Shown one piece after another: positions 8,070 to 17,697 of a stretch of DNA of 64,000 bases. A program made the translations under genes and the position numbers. The notes below the pieces were generated by a model. The model made no database searches. It was given only the letters and a program-made list of their open reading frames with translations, and was not told the DNA's origin. Origin of the DNA: Martinezella tropici (GTDB taxonomy: Bacteria > Pseudomonadota > Alphaproteobacteria > Rhizobiales > Rhizobiaceae); contig NZ_QMKK01000044.1 of NCBI RefSeq assembly GCF_003287875.1, forward strand, positions 124,001-188,000. Reading direction: 5' to 3'. Numbering within the stretch: position 1 is the first letter of the stretch; each line of letters opens with the position of its first letter.

Positions 8070-10277
8070 TCAAAATTCCGGTTCGAGCATGATGGTCGCC
8101 AATGGAGGCAGCGTTATTATCGCTTGTACGCCTCCGCCTGCGCTGACGGCTTGTACTCGCCCGCCATTTCCTTTGCCGCTGCCGCCGTAGATATCGGCAT
8201 CGGTATTCAATATCTCGCGCCACCGCCCCTCAGCCGGCAGGCGCAAGGTATAATTCTCGCGATAGACTGGCGTAAAATTGGTGATGACGGCAACCGGCTT
8301 TTCGCCCGGCGCCTTGCGCAGCCAGGCGAAGACCGAGTTTTCGAAATCATCGACGACAAGCCATTCGAAGCCATCGCCCTCGCAATCGCGGGCATGAAGG
8401 GCCGGCTTGCTGCGATAGGTGAAGTTGAGATCGCGCACGAGACGCCGCATGCCCTCATGCATGCGGTATTGCAAAAGGTTCCAGTCGAGCGCGCGCTCTT
8501 CGCTCCACTCGCTCCATTGCGCGAATTCCTGGCCCATGAAGAGCAGCTTCTTGCCGGGATAGCCCCACATGAAGGCATAATAGGCACGCAGGTTGGCGAA
8601 TTTCTGCCAGTCGTCGCCGGACATCTTGGCGATCAGCGATCCTTTGCCGTGGACGACTTCATCGTGCGAGAGCGGCAGGACGAAATTTTCCGAGAAGGCG
8701 TAGATCAGCCCAAAGGTCAGCTCGTTGTGGTGATACTTGCGATGCACGGCCTCGCGGGAGAGATAGCTCAGCGTATCGTGCATGAAGCCCATGTTCCACT
8801 TGAAGCCGAAGCCGAGGCCGCCTTCATGGACAGGCTGCGATACCTTCGGCCAGGAGGTCGATTCCTCGGCGATCGTCATGACGCCGGGATGAGCCCCATA
8901 GATCCGGGTGTTCATCGACTGCAGGAAGCGGACGGCCTCGAGATTTTCGTTGCCGCCGTATTCGTTCGGTATCCATTCGCCATGCTTGCGGGAATAGTCG
9001 AGGTAAAGCATGGAGGCGACGGCATCCACGCGTAAGCCATCCAGGTGGAATTTTTCGGCCCAGTAGAGCGCGTTGTTCAAGAGATAGGCGAGCACCTCGG
9101 TGCGGCCGAAATTGTAGATCGCCGTGTTCCAGTCGGGATGGAAACCCTTTCGCGGGTCCTCATGCTCGTAGAGCGCCGTGCCGTCGAACCAGCGCAGGCC
9201 ATGCTCGTCGGTGGGGAAATGCGCCGGCACCCAATCCAGGATGACGCCGATGCCGACCTTGTGGCAGCCGTTGACGAAACGGGCAAAGCCTTCCGGCTCG
9301 CCGAAGCGGGCGGTCGGCGCATAGAGGCCGGTGGTCTGATAGCCCCAGGACGGATCATAGGGGTGCTCGGTGATCGGCAGGAATTCGATATGGGTGAAGC
9401 CCATGTCGACGCAATAGGGGATGAGGCGCGAGGCAAGCTCGTCCCACGAGAGCATCGAGCCGTCGTCCCGGCGCTGCCAGGAGCCGGCATGGACCTCGTA
9501 GATGCTGATGGGCTGGCGGCGCTGGTCGACGCTTGCCCAATGCTCGAGGTGGGCCGAATCCTCCCATGCTTGGCTGAGTTCGGCGGCCGTGACCGAAGCG
9601 GTCTTGGGGCGCAGTTCGCTGCGGCGGGCGAAGGGATCGGCCTTCAGCGGCAACACCACGCCGTCATGGCCGCGGATCTCGAACTTGTAGGCCACGCCGG
9701 CCGGCACGTCGGGAGCGAAGATCTCCCAGATGCCGGAGTCGGAGCGGAAGCGCATGACGTGGCGGCGGCCATCCCAATTGTTGAAATCGCCGACGACCGA
9801 AACGCGCTGCGCATTCGGCGCCCAGACGGCGAAATGGAAGCCCTGGACACCTTCGTGCTTCATTGGGTGCGCGCCCATCTTGTCGAAGAGGCGCAGATGC
9901 GTGCCCTGACGGGCGAAATAATCATCCATCGGCCCAAGGATCGGGCCGAAACTATAGGGATCGGTCACTGCCCATTCGGCATCGCCGCGCCGGGCGCGAT
10001 AACGCAGCGGCTGCTGCTTGCCGAGCTTCACGTCACCGGAAAAGAAGCCCGCCGCATCGAGGCAGTTCAGCTCGCCGATGACCGAGCCGTCCAGCGCCAA
10101 GGCGGTGACGGATTCCGCGCCGGGGATGAAACAACGCACCACATAGCCGTCATCCGTCTTGTGGGCACCGAGGACGGCGAACGGATTGGAATGGGTGCCT
10201 TTGAGAATCGCAGCGATCTCGTCTGCCGAAATATCCCTCAAGCTGTTGCCGTCACCGGGTTTTTTCGGCTTCTTCAT
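8070..10277 (-). CDS. glgB: 1,4-alpha-glucan branching enzyme
   Basis: 735 residues from ATG at 10277. That start overlaps the glgP stop by 4 bases (ATGA), the usual sign of translational coupling, and 735 is the common family length, so upstream starts are rejected. It introduces alpha-1,6 branches into glycogen. Domains: two N-terminal CBM48-type modules (about 1-220), GH13 catalytic barrel with DWVPAHFPTDEHGL, GLRVDAVASMLY (nucleophile Asp), TIAEESTSWP (acid/base Glu) and LPLSHDEVVHGKGSL, then a C-terminal beta domain. Second gene of the glgPBCA-pgm operon. Confidence 0.96.
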   Translation of the reverse strand: MKKPKKPGDGNSLRDISADEIAAILKGTHSNPFAVLGAHKTDDGYVVRCFIPGAESVTALALDGSVIGELNCLDAAGFFSGDVKLGKQQPLRYRARRGDAEWAVTDPYSFGPILGPMDDYFARQGTHLRLFDKMGAHPMKHEGVQGFHFAVWAPNAQRVSVVGDFNNWDGRRHVMRFRSDSGIWEIFAPDVPAGVAYKFEIRGHDGVVLPLKADPFARRSELRPKTASVTAAELSQAWEDSAHLEHWASVDQRRQPISIYEVHAGSWQRRDDGSMLSWDELASRLIPYCVDMGFTHIEFLPITEHPYDPSWGYQTTGLYAPTARFGEPEGFARFVNGCHKVGIGVILDWVPAHFPTDEHGLRWFDGTALYEHEDPRKGFHPDWNTAIYNFGRTEVLAYLLNNALYWAEKFHLDGLRVDAVASMLYLDYSRKHGEWIPNEYGGNENLEAVRFLQSMNTRIYGAHPGVMTIAEESTSWPKVSQPVHEGGLGFGFKWNMGFMHDTLSYLSREAVHRKYHHNELTFGLIYAFSENFVLPLSHDEVVHGKGSLIAKMSGDDWQKFANLRAYYAFMWGYPGKKLLFMGQEFAQWSEWSEERALDWNLLQYRMHEGMRRLVRDLNFTYRSKPALHARDCEGDGFEWLVVDDFENSVFAWLRKAPGEKPVAVITNFTPVYRENYTLRLPAEGRWREILNTDADIYGGSGKGNGGRVQAVSAGGGVQAIITLPPLATIMLEPEF

Positions 10278-12736
10278 CCGGCTCTCCAGATTTCCTTGGC
10301 ATATTGGCGTATCGTACGGTCGGAAGAGAACCAGCCCATGCGAGCGGTATTGTTGATTGTCTTGGCATACCACTCCGACGGGTTGGCCCAGAGAATATCG
10401 ACTTCGCGCTGTGCCGACGCGTAGGCGTCGAAATCGGCGGCGACCATGAACCAGTCGTGGCTGTAGATGCCGTCGATCAGGCTGGCATAACGGTTGCGGT
10501 CATCGGGCGAGAAGACACCGGAGGCAATGGCCGACAGAGCCTGCGAGAGTTCGCGCGAACGCTCGATGATGGCGCGGGGATCGTGACCGTCGCTGCGCAG
10601 GTTGGCAACCTCATCGGCCCGCAGACCGAAGATCACGATATTGTCCTCGCCGACATTGTCGCGCATTTCGACATTGGCGCCGTCGAGCGTGCCGATCGTC
10701 AATGCGCCGTTGAGGCCGAATTTCATGTTGCCGGTGCCTGATGCTTCCATGCCGGCGGTCGAGATCTGTTCGGAAAGGTCGGCGGCCGGAACCATGACCT
10801 CGGCAAGCGAGACATTGTAGTTCGGTACGAAGACGACCTTCAGCAGGCCGCGCACCGACGGATCGTTGTTGATGACGCGGGCGACGTCGTTGATCAGCTT
10901 GATGATGAGCTTGGCGTTGTGGTAGCTCGGCGCTGCCTTGCCGGCGAAGAGCTTGACGCGCGGCTGCCAATCGAGCTCCGGATGCGAGCGAATCTGATCG
11001 TAGAGCGCCACGGCTTCGATGACATTCAGAAGCTGGCGCTTGTATTCGTGAATGCGCTTGATCTGGATATCGAACATCGCGTTTGGATCGAGCTTGATGC
11101 CCATGCGGCTGGCGACGAGATTGGAAAGCTGCACCTTGTTGGCACGCTTGATGGCGGCGAATTTTTCCTGGAAGGCGCTGTCGCGGGCGAATTGATCCAG
11201 CGGCTTCAATTGCTCGGCATCGTCGAGGAAGGCATCGCCGATGGTTTCGCGCACGAGGCTGGTGAGGCCCGGATTGCACTGCATCAGCCAGCGGCGCGGC
11301 GTAATGCCGTTCGTCTTGTTGTTGATGCGGTCAGGGTAGAGCTTGTGCAGGTCGGCGAAGACCGTGACCTTCATCAGGTCGGTGTGGAGTGCCGAAACGC
11401 CGTTGATCGAATGCGAGCCGACAAAAGCGAGGTTGCCCATGCGCACGCGGCGGTCGCCGTTCTCGTCGATCAGCGAGATCGAGCGGATTTCCGTATCGCT
11501 GAAGTTGCGCAGCTTGCGTGCCTCGACAAGAATCTTGGCGTTGATGGCGTAGACGATCTGCATGTGGCGCGGCAGCAGCCGCTCGAACAGCGGAACGGGC
11601 CAGCTTTCCAATGCCTCCGGCAGCAGGGTATGGTTGGTGTAGCCGAAGGTGTTTTTGGTGATATCCCATGCCTTGTCGAAGTCGAAGCCGTGGACATCGA
11701 CCAGCAGGCGCATCATCTCGGTGACGGAAACGGCCGGATGCGTATCGTTGAGCTGGATCGCAACCTTGTCGGCGAGATTGGTCAGATCGTCATATTGCTG
11801 CAGATGGCGGCGCAGAATGTCCTGCAGCGAGGCGGATGAGAAGAAGAATTCCTGGCGCAGGCGCAGTTCCTGGCCGGCTGGCGTCGCATCGGCCGGATAG
11901 AGAACGCGCGTCAGGCTCTCGGCCTTGTTGCTCTCGCGCAGCGCGCCGATATGATCACCGGCGTTGAAGGCGTCGAGCAGGATCGGATCGATCGGCTGTG
12001 CCGACCAGAGGCGCAACGTATTGACGCGCTTGCCGCGCCAGCCGACGACGGGCGTGTCGAACGCCGTGGCGATAACGCGCTCGGCCGGCTTCCAGACATA
12101 ACGCGGCTGATCGTCATGGCCGCTGACGGTCTCGACAGCACCGCCGAAGCCGATTTCATAGGAGCTTTCCTGACGTTCGAATTCCCAGGGGTTGCCGTGC
12201 GCCAGCCAGGTTTCGGGCAGCTCCACCTGCCAGCCGTCGGCCATTTGCTGGCGGAACAGGCCGTGGACATAGCGAATGCCGTAGCCATAGGCCGGCACGT
12301 CGACGGTTGCCATGGATTCCATGAAACAGGCGGCGAGACGGCCGAGGCCGCCATTGCCGAGGGCCGCATCGGGCTCGATACCGGCGATGACGCGGATGTC
12401 GACGCCGAGCGAGGAAAGCGCGTTGGTGATCTCCTCCATCAGGCCGAGATTGGAGACCGCATCGCGCATCAGGCGGCCGATCAGGAATTCGAGCGATAGA
12501 TAGTAGACACGTTTGGCGCCGGTCTCATAGGTCTTGCGGGTCGATTCAATCCACTTATCGATGACGCGGTCGCGAATGACGAGGATCGTTGCCGTCAGCC
12601 AGTCATGCGGTTTGGCGACCTTGGCGTCCTTGCCGATACGATAGGTCAGGCGCTCGATGATTTCTTCGGCAAGGATTTCCGGGCGGGAACTGCGCGGGGC
12701 TGGAACGGGGAGATCGGCCTTCGTCAAGTTATTCAT
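10274..12736 (-). CDS. glgP: Glycogen phosphorylase
   Basis: 820 residues from the ATG at 12736, chosen over an ATG 18 bases upstream because GAGAG lies 8 bases before it and no Shine-Dalgarno precedes the other. It phosphorolyses alpha-1,4 glucan ends to glucose-1-phosphate. GT35 family with PLP: the cofactor segment EASGTGNMKFGLNGALTIGT contains the Schiff-base lysine; QLNDTHPAVSVTEMMRLL and DIQIKRIHEYKRQLLN are also diagnostic. It is the first gene of the glycogen operon, so the operon promoter should lie in 12737-12950. Confidence 0.95.
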   Translation of the reverse strand: MNNLTKADLPVPAPRSSRPEILAEEIIERLTYRIGKDAKVAKPHDWLTATILVIRDRVIDKWIESTRKTYETGAKRVYYLSLEFLIGRLMRDAVSNLGLMEEITNALSSLGVDIRVIAGIEPDAALGNGGLGRLAACFMESMATVDVPAYGYGIRYVHGLFRQQMADGWQVELPETWLAHGNPWEFERQESSYEIGFGGAVETVSGHDDQPRYVWKPAERVIATAFDTPVVGWRGKRVNTLRLWSAQPIDPILLDAFNAGDHIGALRESNKAESLTRVLYPADATPAGQELRLRQEFFFSSASLQDILRRHLQQYDDLTNLADKVAIQLNDTHPAVSVTEMMRLLVDVHGFDFDKAWDITKNTFGYTNHTLLPEALESWPVPLFERLLPRHMQIVYAINAKILVEARKLRNFSDTEIRSISLIDENGDRRVRMGNLAFVGSHSINGVSALHTDLMKVTVFADLHKLYPDRINNKTNGITPRRWLMQCNPGLTSLVRETIGDAFLDDAEQLKPLDQFARDSAFQEKFAAIKRANKVQLSNLVASRMGIKLDPNAMFDIQIKRIHEYKRQLLNVIEAVALYDQIRSHPELDWQPRVKLFAGKAAPSYHNAKLIIKLINDVARVINNDPSVRGLLKVVFVPNYNVSLAEVMVPAADLSEQISTAGMEASGTGNMKFGLNGALTIGTLDGANVEMRDNVGEDNIVIFGLRADEVANLRSDGHDPRAIIERSRELSQALSAIASGVFSPDDRNRYASLIDGIYSHDWFMVAADFDAYASAQREVDILWANPSEWYAKTINNTARMGWFSSDRTIRQYAKEIWRAG

Positions 12737-12813
12737 ATCATCAACTCTCGCCATTTGTGATTTATATTCAGCCCCTTACGGCCAATTAAATCGATTTGCC
12801 TTTCCGTTTCACT

Positions 12814-12831
12814 ATCAGTTTACGCACTGAT
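12814..12831. promoter_or_regulatory. Dyad upstream of glgP, possible operator
   Basis: Perfect inverted repeat ATCAGT-ttacgc-ACTGAT, about 80 bp upstream of glgP in an AT-richer stretch that should contain the glycogen operon promoter. No known regulator site was recognised; the call rests on symmetry and position only. Confidence 0.3.
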
Positions 12832-12954
12832 GTAAAGCAGTTGCAACAAGCGAGTTGCGCAGATGCGAAAATTGCGGCGAAAGGTTTGGCGTGAGCGGGA
12901 AAAGACTTGATTCCGATGATATTTCGAGCTTTTATTCGCGCATCGATCAAAAGA

Positions 12955-12990
12955 AAAGCCGCGCGATACTCGCATCGCGCGGCTTTTTCT
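12955..12990 (-). terminator. Rho-independent terminator of the TadG-like gene
   Basis: Strong hairpin AAAAGCCGCGCGAT / ATCGCGCGGCTTTT with a 6-base loop, followed on the minus strand by a T-rich tract. It lies 43 bases downstream of the stop at 13033 and upstream of glgP, isolating the two minus-strand units. The T-rich plus side means it may work in both directions. Confidence 0.85.
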
Positions 12991-13032
12991 TTGTTCTCTA
13001 TCCTTGGTTGCTTTGTGCTGCTGCCGGCGGGG

Positions 13033-14235
13033 TCACTTGGTCAGGAGCGTCATCTGCTTGGCCGCCTGAGCACCGATGCTCTTGAAGGCGGCCACGAGAT
13101 CGGACATTTGTTGCGCATCGAAATAATTGGAGGGGCTCGAAGCGCAGGCGGCGAGCAGGGTCTGTCCGCGTGTCGGAGCCATGAAGGCGACCGTATAGAT
13201 CTGCACGCCGGCGTCCTTTGCGGCCTGGCATGTATTCAGCGTTTTTTGATCGGAACTTGTGTCGTTGTTTTCGCCGTCCGTCATCAAGACTATATATTTC
13301 TGAAAGGTCTTGTTGCCATTGTTACTTTGTGCAGTTGCCTCGGCAACGGCGGTAACGCTGTTATAAGCCTTTTTCATCGGAGCGTTCGATTCGGTGCCCC
13401 CTTGGGCATTCAGTCCGCTCACGACATTCGTACGGGTCGTTTTCGTTCCCCAATCGAGATTGCTGAAGCTGTCGACCTGACTGCTCCAGGCAATGGCCGC
13501 TGTGCGAACATATTGTGACTTGGGATCGGCGGCATCCAACTGGTCGAGAAGGCTACTTACTGCCGTCTTCAGCGCATCTATTTTCTTGATATAGCAGGGG
13601 CTTATCGGATTTGGATACTGATACAGATAGTTGCCGTTGGTATAATACTGTATGCAGCTGGCTTGTGTCTTGTCGATGGCGTTTGTGTTGAGCAGCATCG
13701 ATCCAGACTTATCGAGTGCAATTTCCATCGACAGGGCGGTTTTTTGAACGGCCGTTCCACTCGTGCTTGAACTCGACGATGAAATTGTCATCGATGTCAT
13801 GCCGAGCAGGCGGCTCATGCTGTTGACCTGCATGCCGTAGGAAGCGTCGACCTTAACAGTATAGCTCGTGCCGCCGGATGAATTGCTGCTCGATGTTACC
13901 GTGGTCGATGTTCCTGCCTTCAACGCGTTCGTTGTCGTGGTGTCTCCCGGCAGGTAGTTCGACATCTGGCCGAGGACGAAGTTGTTGGCGAGATCCTTAG
14001 CGGTCGTCGTCGTTGCCGTCCCGTTAGCGAGCGAAGTCGCTGCCGCAAGTGCGGCTGCATCGGTTGCTTCCTGAAGCTCGCTGTGCGACAGCGACATGTT
14101 GGTGACGTCTACCGCCATGCCGCCCGCTGCTACCAATACGGGTACGGCAATCGCCGTCAGGATGCCAAAATTTCCAGCTCTATCACGTAGAAGTTGTTTT
14201 AATGCGCAAAGTAGATCAGAGCCGGCAAGCATCAT
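13033..14235 (-). CDS. TadG-like pilus assembly-related protein with vWA domain
   Basis: 400 residues. The N-terminus (about 15-75) is a Flp/Tad TadE/TadG-like segment: basic start, hydrophobic GNFGILTAIAVPVLVAAGGM helix, then HSELQEATDAAALAAA. Residues about 165-395 form a von Willebrand factor A domain with the metal-site motif ALDKSGSM and a later MTDGENNDTS. Such proteins are envelope-anchored, often linked to Flp pilus machinery, but no other tad/cpa gene is here, so it is an orphan paralogue. The Thr/Ser-rich stretch 75-160 and lower local GC stand out from neighbours. Start codons at 14235 and 14232 are equivalent candidates; AGGCGG precedes both. Confidence 0.8.
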   Translation of the reverse strand: MMLAGSDLLCALKQLLRDRAGNFGILTAIAVPVLVAAGGMAVDVTNMSLSHSELQEATDAAALAAATSLANGTATTTTAKDLANNFVLGQMSNYLPGDTTTTNALKAGTSTTVTSSSNSSGGTSYTVKVDASYGMQVNSMSRLLGMTSMTISSSSSSTSGTAVQKTALSMEIALDKSGSMLLNTNAIDKTQASCIQYYTNGNYLYQYPNPISPCYIKKIDALKTAVSSLLDQLDAADPKSQYVRTAAIAWSSQVDSFSNLDWGTKTTRTNVVSGLNAQGGTESNAPMKKAYNSVTAVAEATAQSNNGNKTFQKYIVLMTDGENNDTSSDQKTLNTCQAAKDAGVQIYTVAFMAPTRGQTLLAACASSPSNYFDAQQMSDLVAAFKSIGAQAAKQMTLLTK

Positions 14236-14383
14236 GTCCGCCTATTCGAAAGAGTTAAGTTCCCAAGAACGGCGAGACTATCAATTACAAATCTTAGTTG
14301 AGCGTTTAAGCGGAAGGTTGATTTTTAACGAATGACGCAATCTGGCACGATTTGCTTCAGATTTTTACTACTTTAAGTATATT

Positions 14384-15262
14384 CTATTTTAGTGGAACAA
14401 CATCTACTGCCTGAACGGCCTTCTGGCTGCCATAGCTTTTAAGCACGCCGATGACGGGTGCGACATCGGAGTAATCGCGACCATAAGCGACGACGATATG
14501 GTCCGTGCCGGCGGGAATATTGTTGGTCGGATCGAGCTCGATCCAGCCGGCCGTCTCGCCGCACCAGACGCGCACCCAGGCGTGCATGGCGTCGGCGCCC
14601 TCGAGCCGTTCCTTGCCGGGCGGCGGGATGGTACGCAGGAAGCCGCTGACATAGCCGGCGGGGATGCCGAGACTGCGCAGCGCAATGATCATCACATGCG
14701 AGAAATCCTGACAGACGCCGCGCTTGAGGCGGAAGGCCTCTTTCGGCGTGGTGTCGACCGTCGTCGCCTTGGGGTCGTAGGTGAAATCCTTGTGTATCTG
14801 CGCGCAGAGCGCATGGGCGATCTGCAGGGTCGTCAGGCTGGTCGATCGCCACTGCCTGCTGTAATCGGTGATTTCACTCGTCTCAGGCAGGCGCGGGCTG
14901 CTACCGAGGAAATGGTGGGGCGAAGAGGGGTCGACCGACCAGCAATCATCGATCTCTTCGGGCAATTTGGCGAGCAAGGGCGAAAAATCCGCTGCGACGG
15001 GCTGGCTTTCCACCTGGACACGCGCCTGCATGCGGATATCGAGCCTCTCGTGCGGATCGCGCACGAGGATCGAAGTTGCCGGATGCTGGAAGAAATCCGT
15101 GAAGTTCGATTGCTCGTCCGGGCCTGGGGTTATTTTCACCGAGCCGGCGATCAGCCTCTGGCGATTGGGCAGGGAGAGCGGCATGACACGCAATATATGC
15201 CGTGCGCCGCTGGCCGGCACGTCGTATATGTAGCCCATGTGAAGCGAGAGATCATAGAGCAT
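14384..15262 (-). CDS. Transglutaminase-like cysteine peptidase-fold protein
   Basis: 292 residues from ATG at 15262 (a GTG directly before it is possible). Bacterial transglutaminase N-terminal beta region (about 1-80) and a transglutaminase core with the full triad: Cys184 in KRGVCQDFSH, His227 in DAMHAWVRV, Asp244 in IELDPTNN. In bacteria this fold is usually an amidase/peptidase rather than a cross-linking enzyme. It is the last gene of a three-gene operon; the upstream ATP-grasp/alpha-E gene ends 4 bases before it (TGACGTGATG). This gene set recurs in bacteria and has been proposed to make or process a peptide. No signal peptide, so cytoplasmic. Confidence 0.85.
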   Translation of the reverse strand: MLYDLSLHMGYIYDVPASGARHILRVMPLSLPNRQRLIAGSVKITPGPDEQSNFTDFFQHPATSILVRDPHERLDIRMQARVQVESQPVAADFSPLLAKLPEEIDDCWSVDPSSPHHFLGSSPRLPETSEITDYSRQWRSTSLTTLQIAHALCAQIHKDFTYDPKATTVDTTPKEAFRLKRGVCQDFSHVMIIALRSLGIPAGYVSGFLRTIPPPGKERLEGADAMHAWVRVWCGETAGWIELDPTNNIPAGTDHIVVAYGRDYSDVAPVIGVLKSYGSQKAVQAVDVVPLK

Positions 15263-15266
15263 CACG

Positions 15267-17684
15267 TCATCCGAGATAGGTGCGTGCCAGCAGATCGGAA
15301 AGCCGCTCCAATTCGCGTGCCAGCTGCTGGTAGACTTCGACGGTCATCGCTTCGGGCGTCATCACGGCAAGACCCGAATGCAGCCGCATGGCCTCGCGGT
15401 AAAAGGGCGACATCTGGCCGTTGACGAAGGCATTCGGCAGCTGTTCCACTTCGCGGTGAATCTCGTTCATCTGAAAGAGGATCGAACGCGGATTGAGGGG
15501 ATCGAGCGCCAGGAGATCGGTCACCGTCAGGCGGGCCGTATTGACGTTGTAGCGGCGGCGATGAGTCATGACGCTGTCGCCGATCTCAAGCAGCATGTCG
15601 AGCGCCCCATCGGGCGCATCCGGACCGGACATATGGCCGAGCAGCCGCGTCATATGCAGGCCGCGCTCGATGTATCGCCCGAGCGACAGGAAACGCCAGC
15701 CGGTGAAGCGATACATGTTTTCGTGCACGAGGCCTGCGAAGCCAGCAAGCTTGCGCAACAGGATCGTCATGGCATGACTGGCGTCGTCGCCATGCTTTAC
15801 CCGCTCCTTGAAACGGCGCGCGGTCTTGGCAAGATCGTTCAGCGCGAGCCAGCCGTCCGGGGAAAACCGGTCGCGGATGTTGCTGGCCGAATAAACCGCG
15901 CTGTTTATGTTGCTCAGCAGGCTTTCAGGAACCGCCTCCTCGGTGTCGATATCGATGGCGGCGAGATAGGCGCTGACGTCGGCAAGCAGCGGCTGCTTCG
16001 GATCCGCCGCCTCGGCAAAACGCCCATGCCAGGCGCGCAGGATGCGCAGGGCGCCTTCGGCCCGCTCGATATAGCGGCCAAGCCAGAAGAGGTTGTCGGC
16101 GGCTCGGCTCGGCAGGCTGCCTGGCATATTGCGGGTGAAGGTTTCTTCGGCCGGCAGCAGTGTATGGGCTTCGACGGGCTTGTCGGAGACGATCCAGACA
16201 TCGGCGGCCGAGCCGCCGGCCTGCATGGCGATGGCGGCAACATCGTCACCGCTGCCGATGCGGGCGAAGCCGCCGGGCATGATCTGCCAGCCGTTTTCGG
16301 TGCGGGCCGCGAAGACGCGCAGGCTCATCGGCCGCGGCGTCAGCCTGCCGTTGACCCAGGCCGGCGTGGTTGAAAGCGTGACGACTTCCTGGCCGACCAG
16401 CTTGTGACCTTCGCTCGCCAGCCATTCCGCGATCGAATCGCGGGCGGTGCTGCGCAAGGTCGAGCCCAGCACGGACTGGCCGTTATCGTCGAAGAAGGGC
16501 ATGCAGGAATAGGCCGGCCCGATCACCATCTTCTCGATATTGGCGGCGACATGCTCGCGCTCGGCCTTCTGGCCGCACCACCAGGTGGCGATCGACGGCA
16601 GCTTCAATTCCTCGCCGCGCAAATGCCGACAGATGGTCGGCATGAAGGCGAGCAGGGCACGCGTCTCGAGGATGCCGGAGCCAAGTGCATTGACGATCGT
16701 CACCGTCTGCGCCCGTAGCGCCTCGACCATGCCCGGTGTGCCGATATGGGAATGCTGGTTGAGCTCCAACGGATCGGCATAGGAAGCATCGAGGCGGCGC
16801 CACAGGACGCTGATCGGCCGCAGTCCAGCGACGGTACGCACCATCAGCTGGTCGTCGACGACGGTGATGTCTTCGCCCTCGAGCAGCATGAAGCCGAGAT
16901 AGCGGGCGATATAGGCGTGCTCGTAATAGGTCTCGTTGGCGGGTCCCGGAGTCAGAACGGCAACCCGGCCCTCGCCGCTGCGCTTGCCACCCAGCAGGGC
17001 ATCGCGAAACGCGCCGAAGAAGGAGGCGAGGCGATGAACCTTGGTTTCCGCATAGATATCGGAGAAGGCGCGAGTGGTAGCGACGCGCGTTTCCAGTGCA
17101 AAGCCGGCGCCTGATGGTGCTTGCGCGCGGTCGGCCAGCACCCACCAGTTTCCATCCGGGCCGCGGCCGACTTCGAAGGCCAGGAAATGCAGATAATGAC
17201 CATTTGCGGGCTTGACGCCGACCAGCGGACGCAGGAATTCCGGATTGGCCGCGATCAAGGCCGGCGGCAGCAAGCCCTCGCTCACCAGCCGGCTGTCGCC
17301 ATAGATATCGGCCATGACCGCTTCGAGCAGATCGGCGCGCTGGCGCAGCCCTTCCGAAAGCGATTGCCATTCGCGCTCATCGATCAGCACGGGAATATGC
17401 GAGATCGGCCAGCCGCGTTCGCTGGCGCCAGTCGTCCCATAGGCCCGATAGAAAACGCCGGCATCGCGCAGATAGCGGTCGGCTCGGGCGAAGCGCTCCG
17501 TCAGCTCCAGTTCCGACATGCGCGACAGCGCCGACAGCAGATTTTGCCAGACCGGGCGAACGGCGCCTTTATTGTCGACCATTTCGTCGGCGACGCCGGG
17601 CAACGGACGATAGGCGAAGGCCGGTTCCTTACCGGTTCCGGTCTTCACTTCGTCCCGCCGTTCCGTCGCCGGTTTTCTAGCCAT
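15267..17684 (-). CDS. Circularly permuted ATP-grasp protein fused to alpha-E domain
   Basis: 805 residues. Residues about 60-500 are a circularly permuted ATP-grasp (type 2, DUF404/DUF407-like), e.g. VFYRAYGTTG, VLTPGPANETYYEH, PAYSCMPFF and LSTTPAWVNGRLTPRPM. From about 520 comes an alpha-E domain (DUF403) beginning LPSRAADNLFWLGRYIERAE and ending at RLSDLLARTYLG. In many bacteria these are two adjacent genes of about 470 and 310 residues; here they are joined. ATP-grasp enzymes activate a carboxylate with ATP to form amide bonds, so a peptide ligase role is predicted, substrate unknown. It sits 13 bases downstream of the DUF2126 gene and 4 bases upstream of the small transglutaminase gene. 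Confidence 0.85.
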   Translation of the reverse strand: MARKPATERRDEVKTGTGKEPAFAYRPLPGVADEMVDNKGAVRPVWQNLLSALSRMSELELTERFARADRYLRDAGVFYRAYGTTGASERGWPISHIPVLIDEREWQSLSEGLRQRADLLEAVMADIYGDSRLVSEGLLPPALIAANPEFLRPLVGVKPANGHYLHFLAFEVGRGPDGNWWVLADRAQAPSGAGFALETRVATTRAFSDIYAETKVHRLASFFGAFRDALLGGKRSGEGRVAVLTPGPANETYYEHAYIARYLGFMLLEGEDITVVDDQLMVRTVAGLRPISVLWRRLDASYADPLELNQHSHIGTPGMVEALRAQTVTIVNALGSGILETRALLAFMPTICRHLRGEELKLPSIATWWCGQKAEREHVAANIEKMVIGPAYSCMPFFDDNGQSVLGSTLRSTARDSIAEWLASEGHKLVGQEVVTLSTTPAWVNGRLTPRPMSLRVFAARTENGWQIMPGGFARIGSGDDVAAIAMQAGGSAADVWIVSDKPVEAHTLLPAEETFTRNMPGSLPSRAADNLFWLGRYIERAEGALRILRAWHGRFAEAADPKQPLLADVSAYLAAIDIDTEEAVPESLLSNINSAVYSASNIRDRFSPDGWLALNDLAKTARRFKERVKHGDDASHAMTILLRKLAGFAGLVHENMYRFTGWRFLSLGRYIERGLHMTRLLGHMSGPDAPDGALDMLLEIGDSVMTHRRRYNVNTARLTVTDLLALDPLNPRSILFQMNEIHREVEQLPNAFVNGQMSPFYREAMRLHSGLAVMTPEAMTVEVYQQLARELERLSDLLARTYLG

Positions 17685-17697
17685 TCACAGTTCCGTC

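Noticed and set aside
13033..14235. Tad/Flp pilus locus
   Set aside because: Only one TadG-like gene is present; flanking genes are glycogen and transglutaminase genes.
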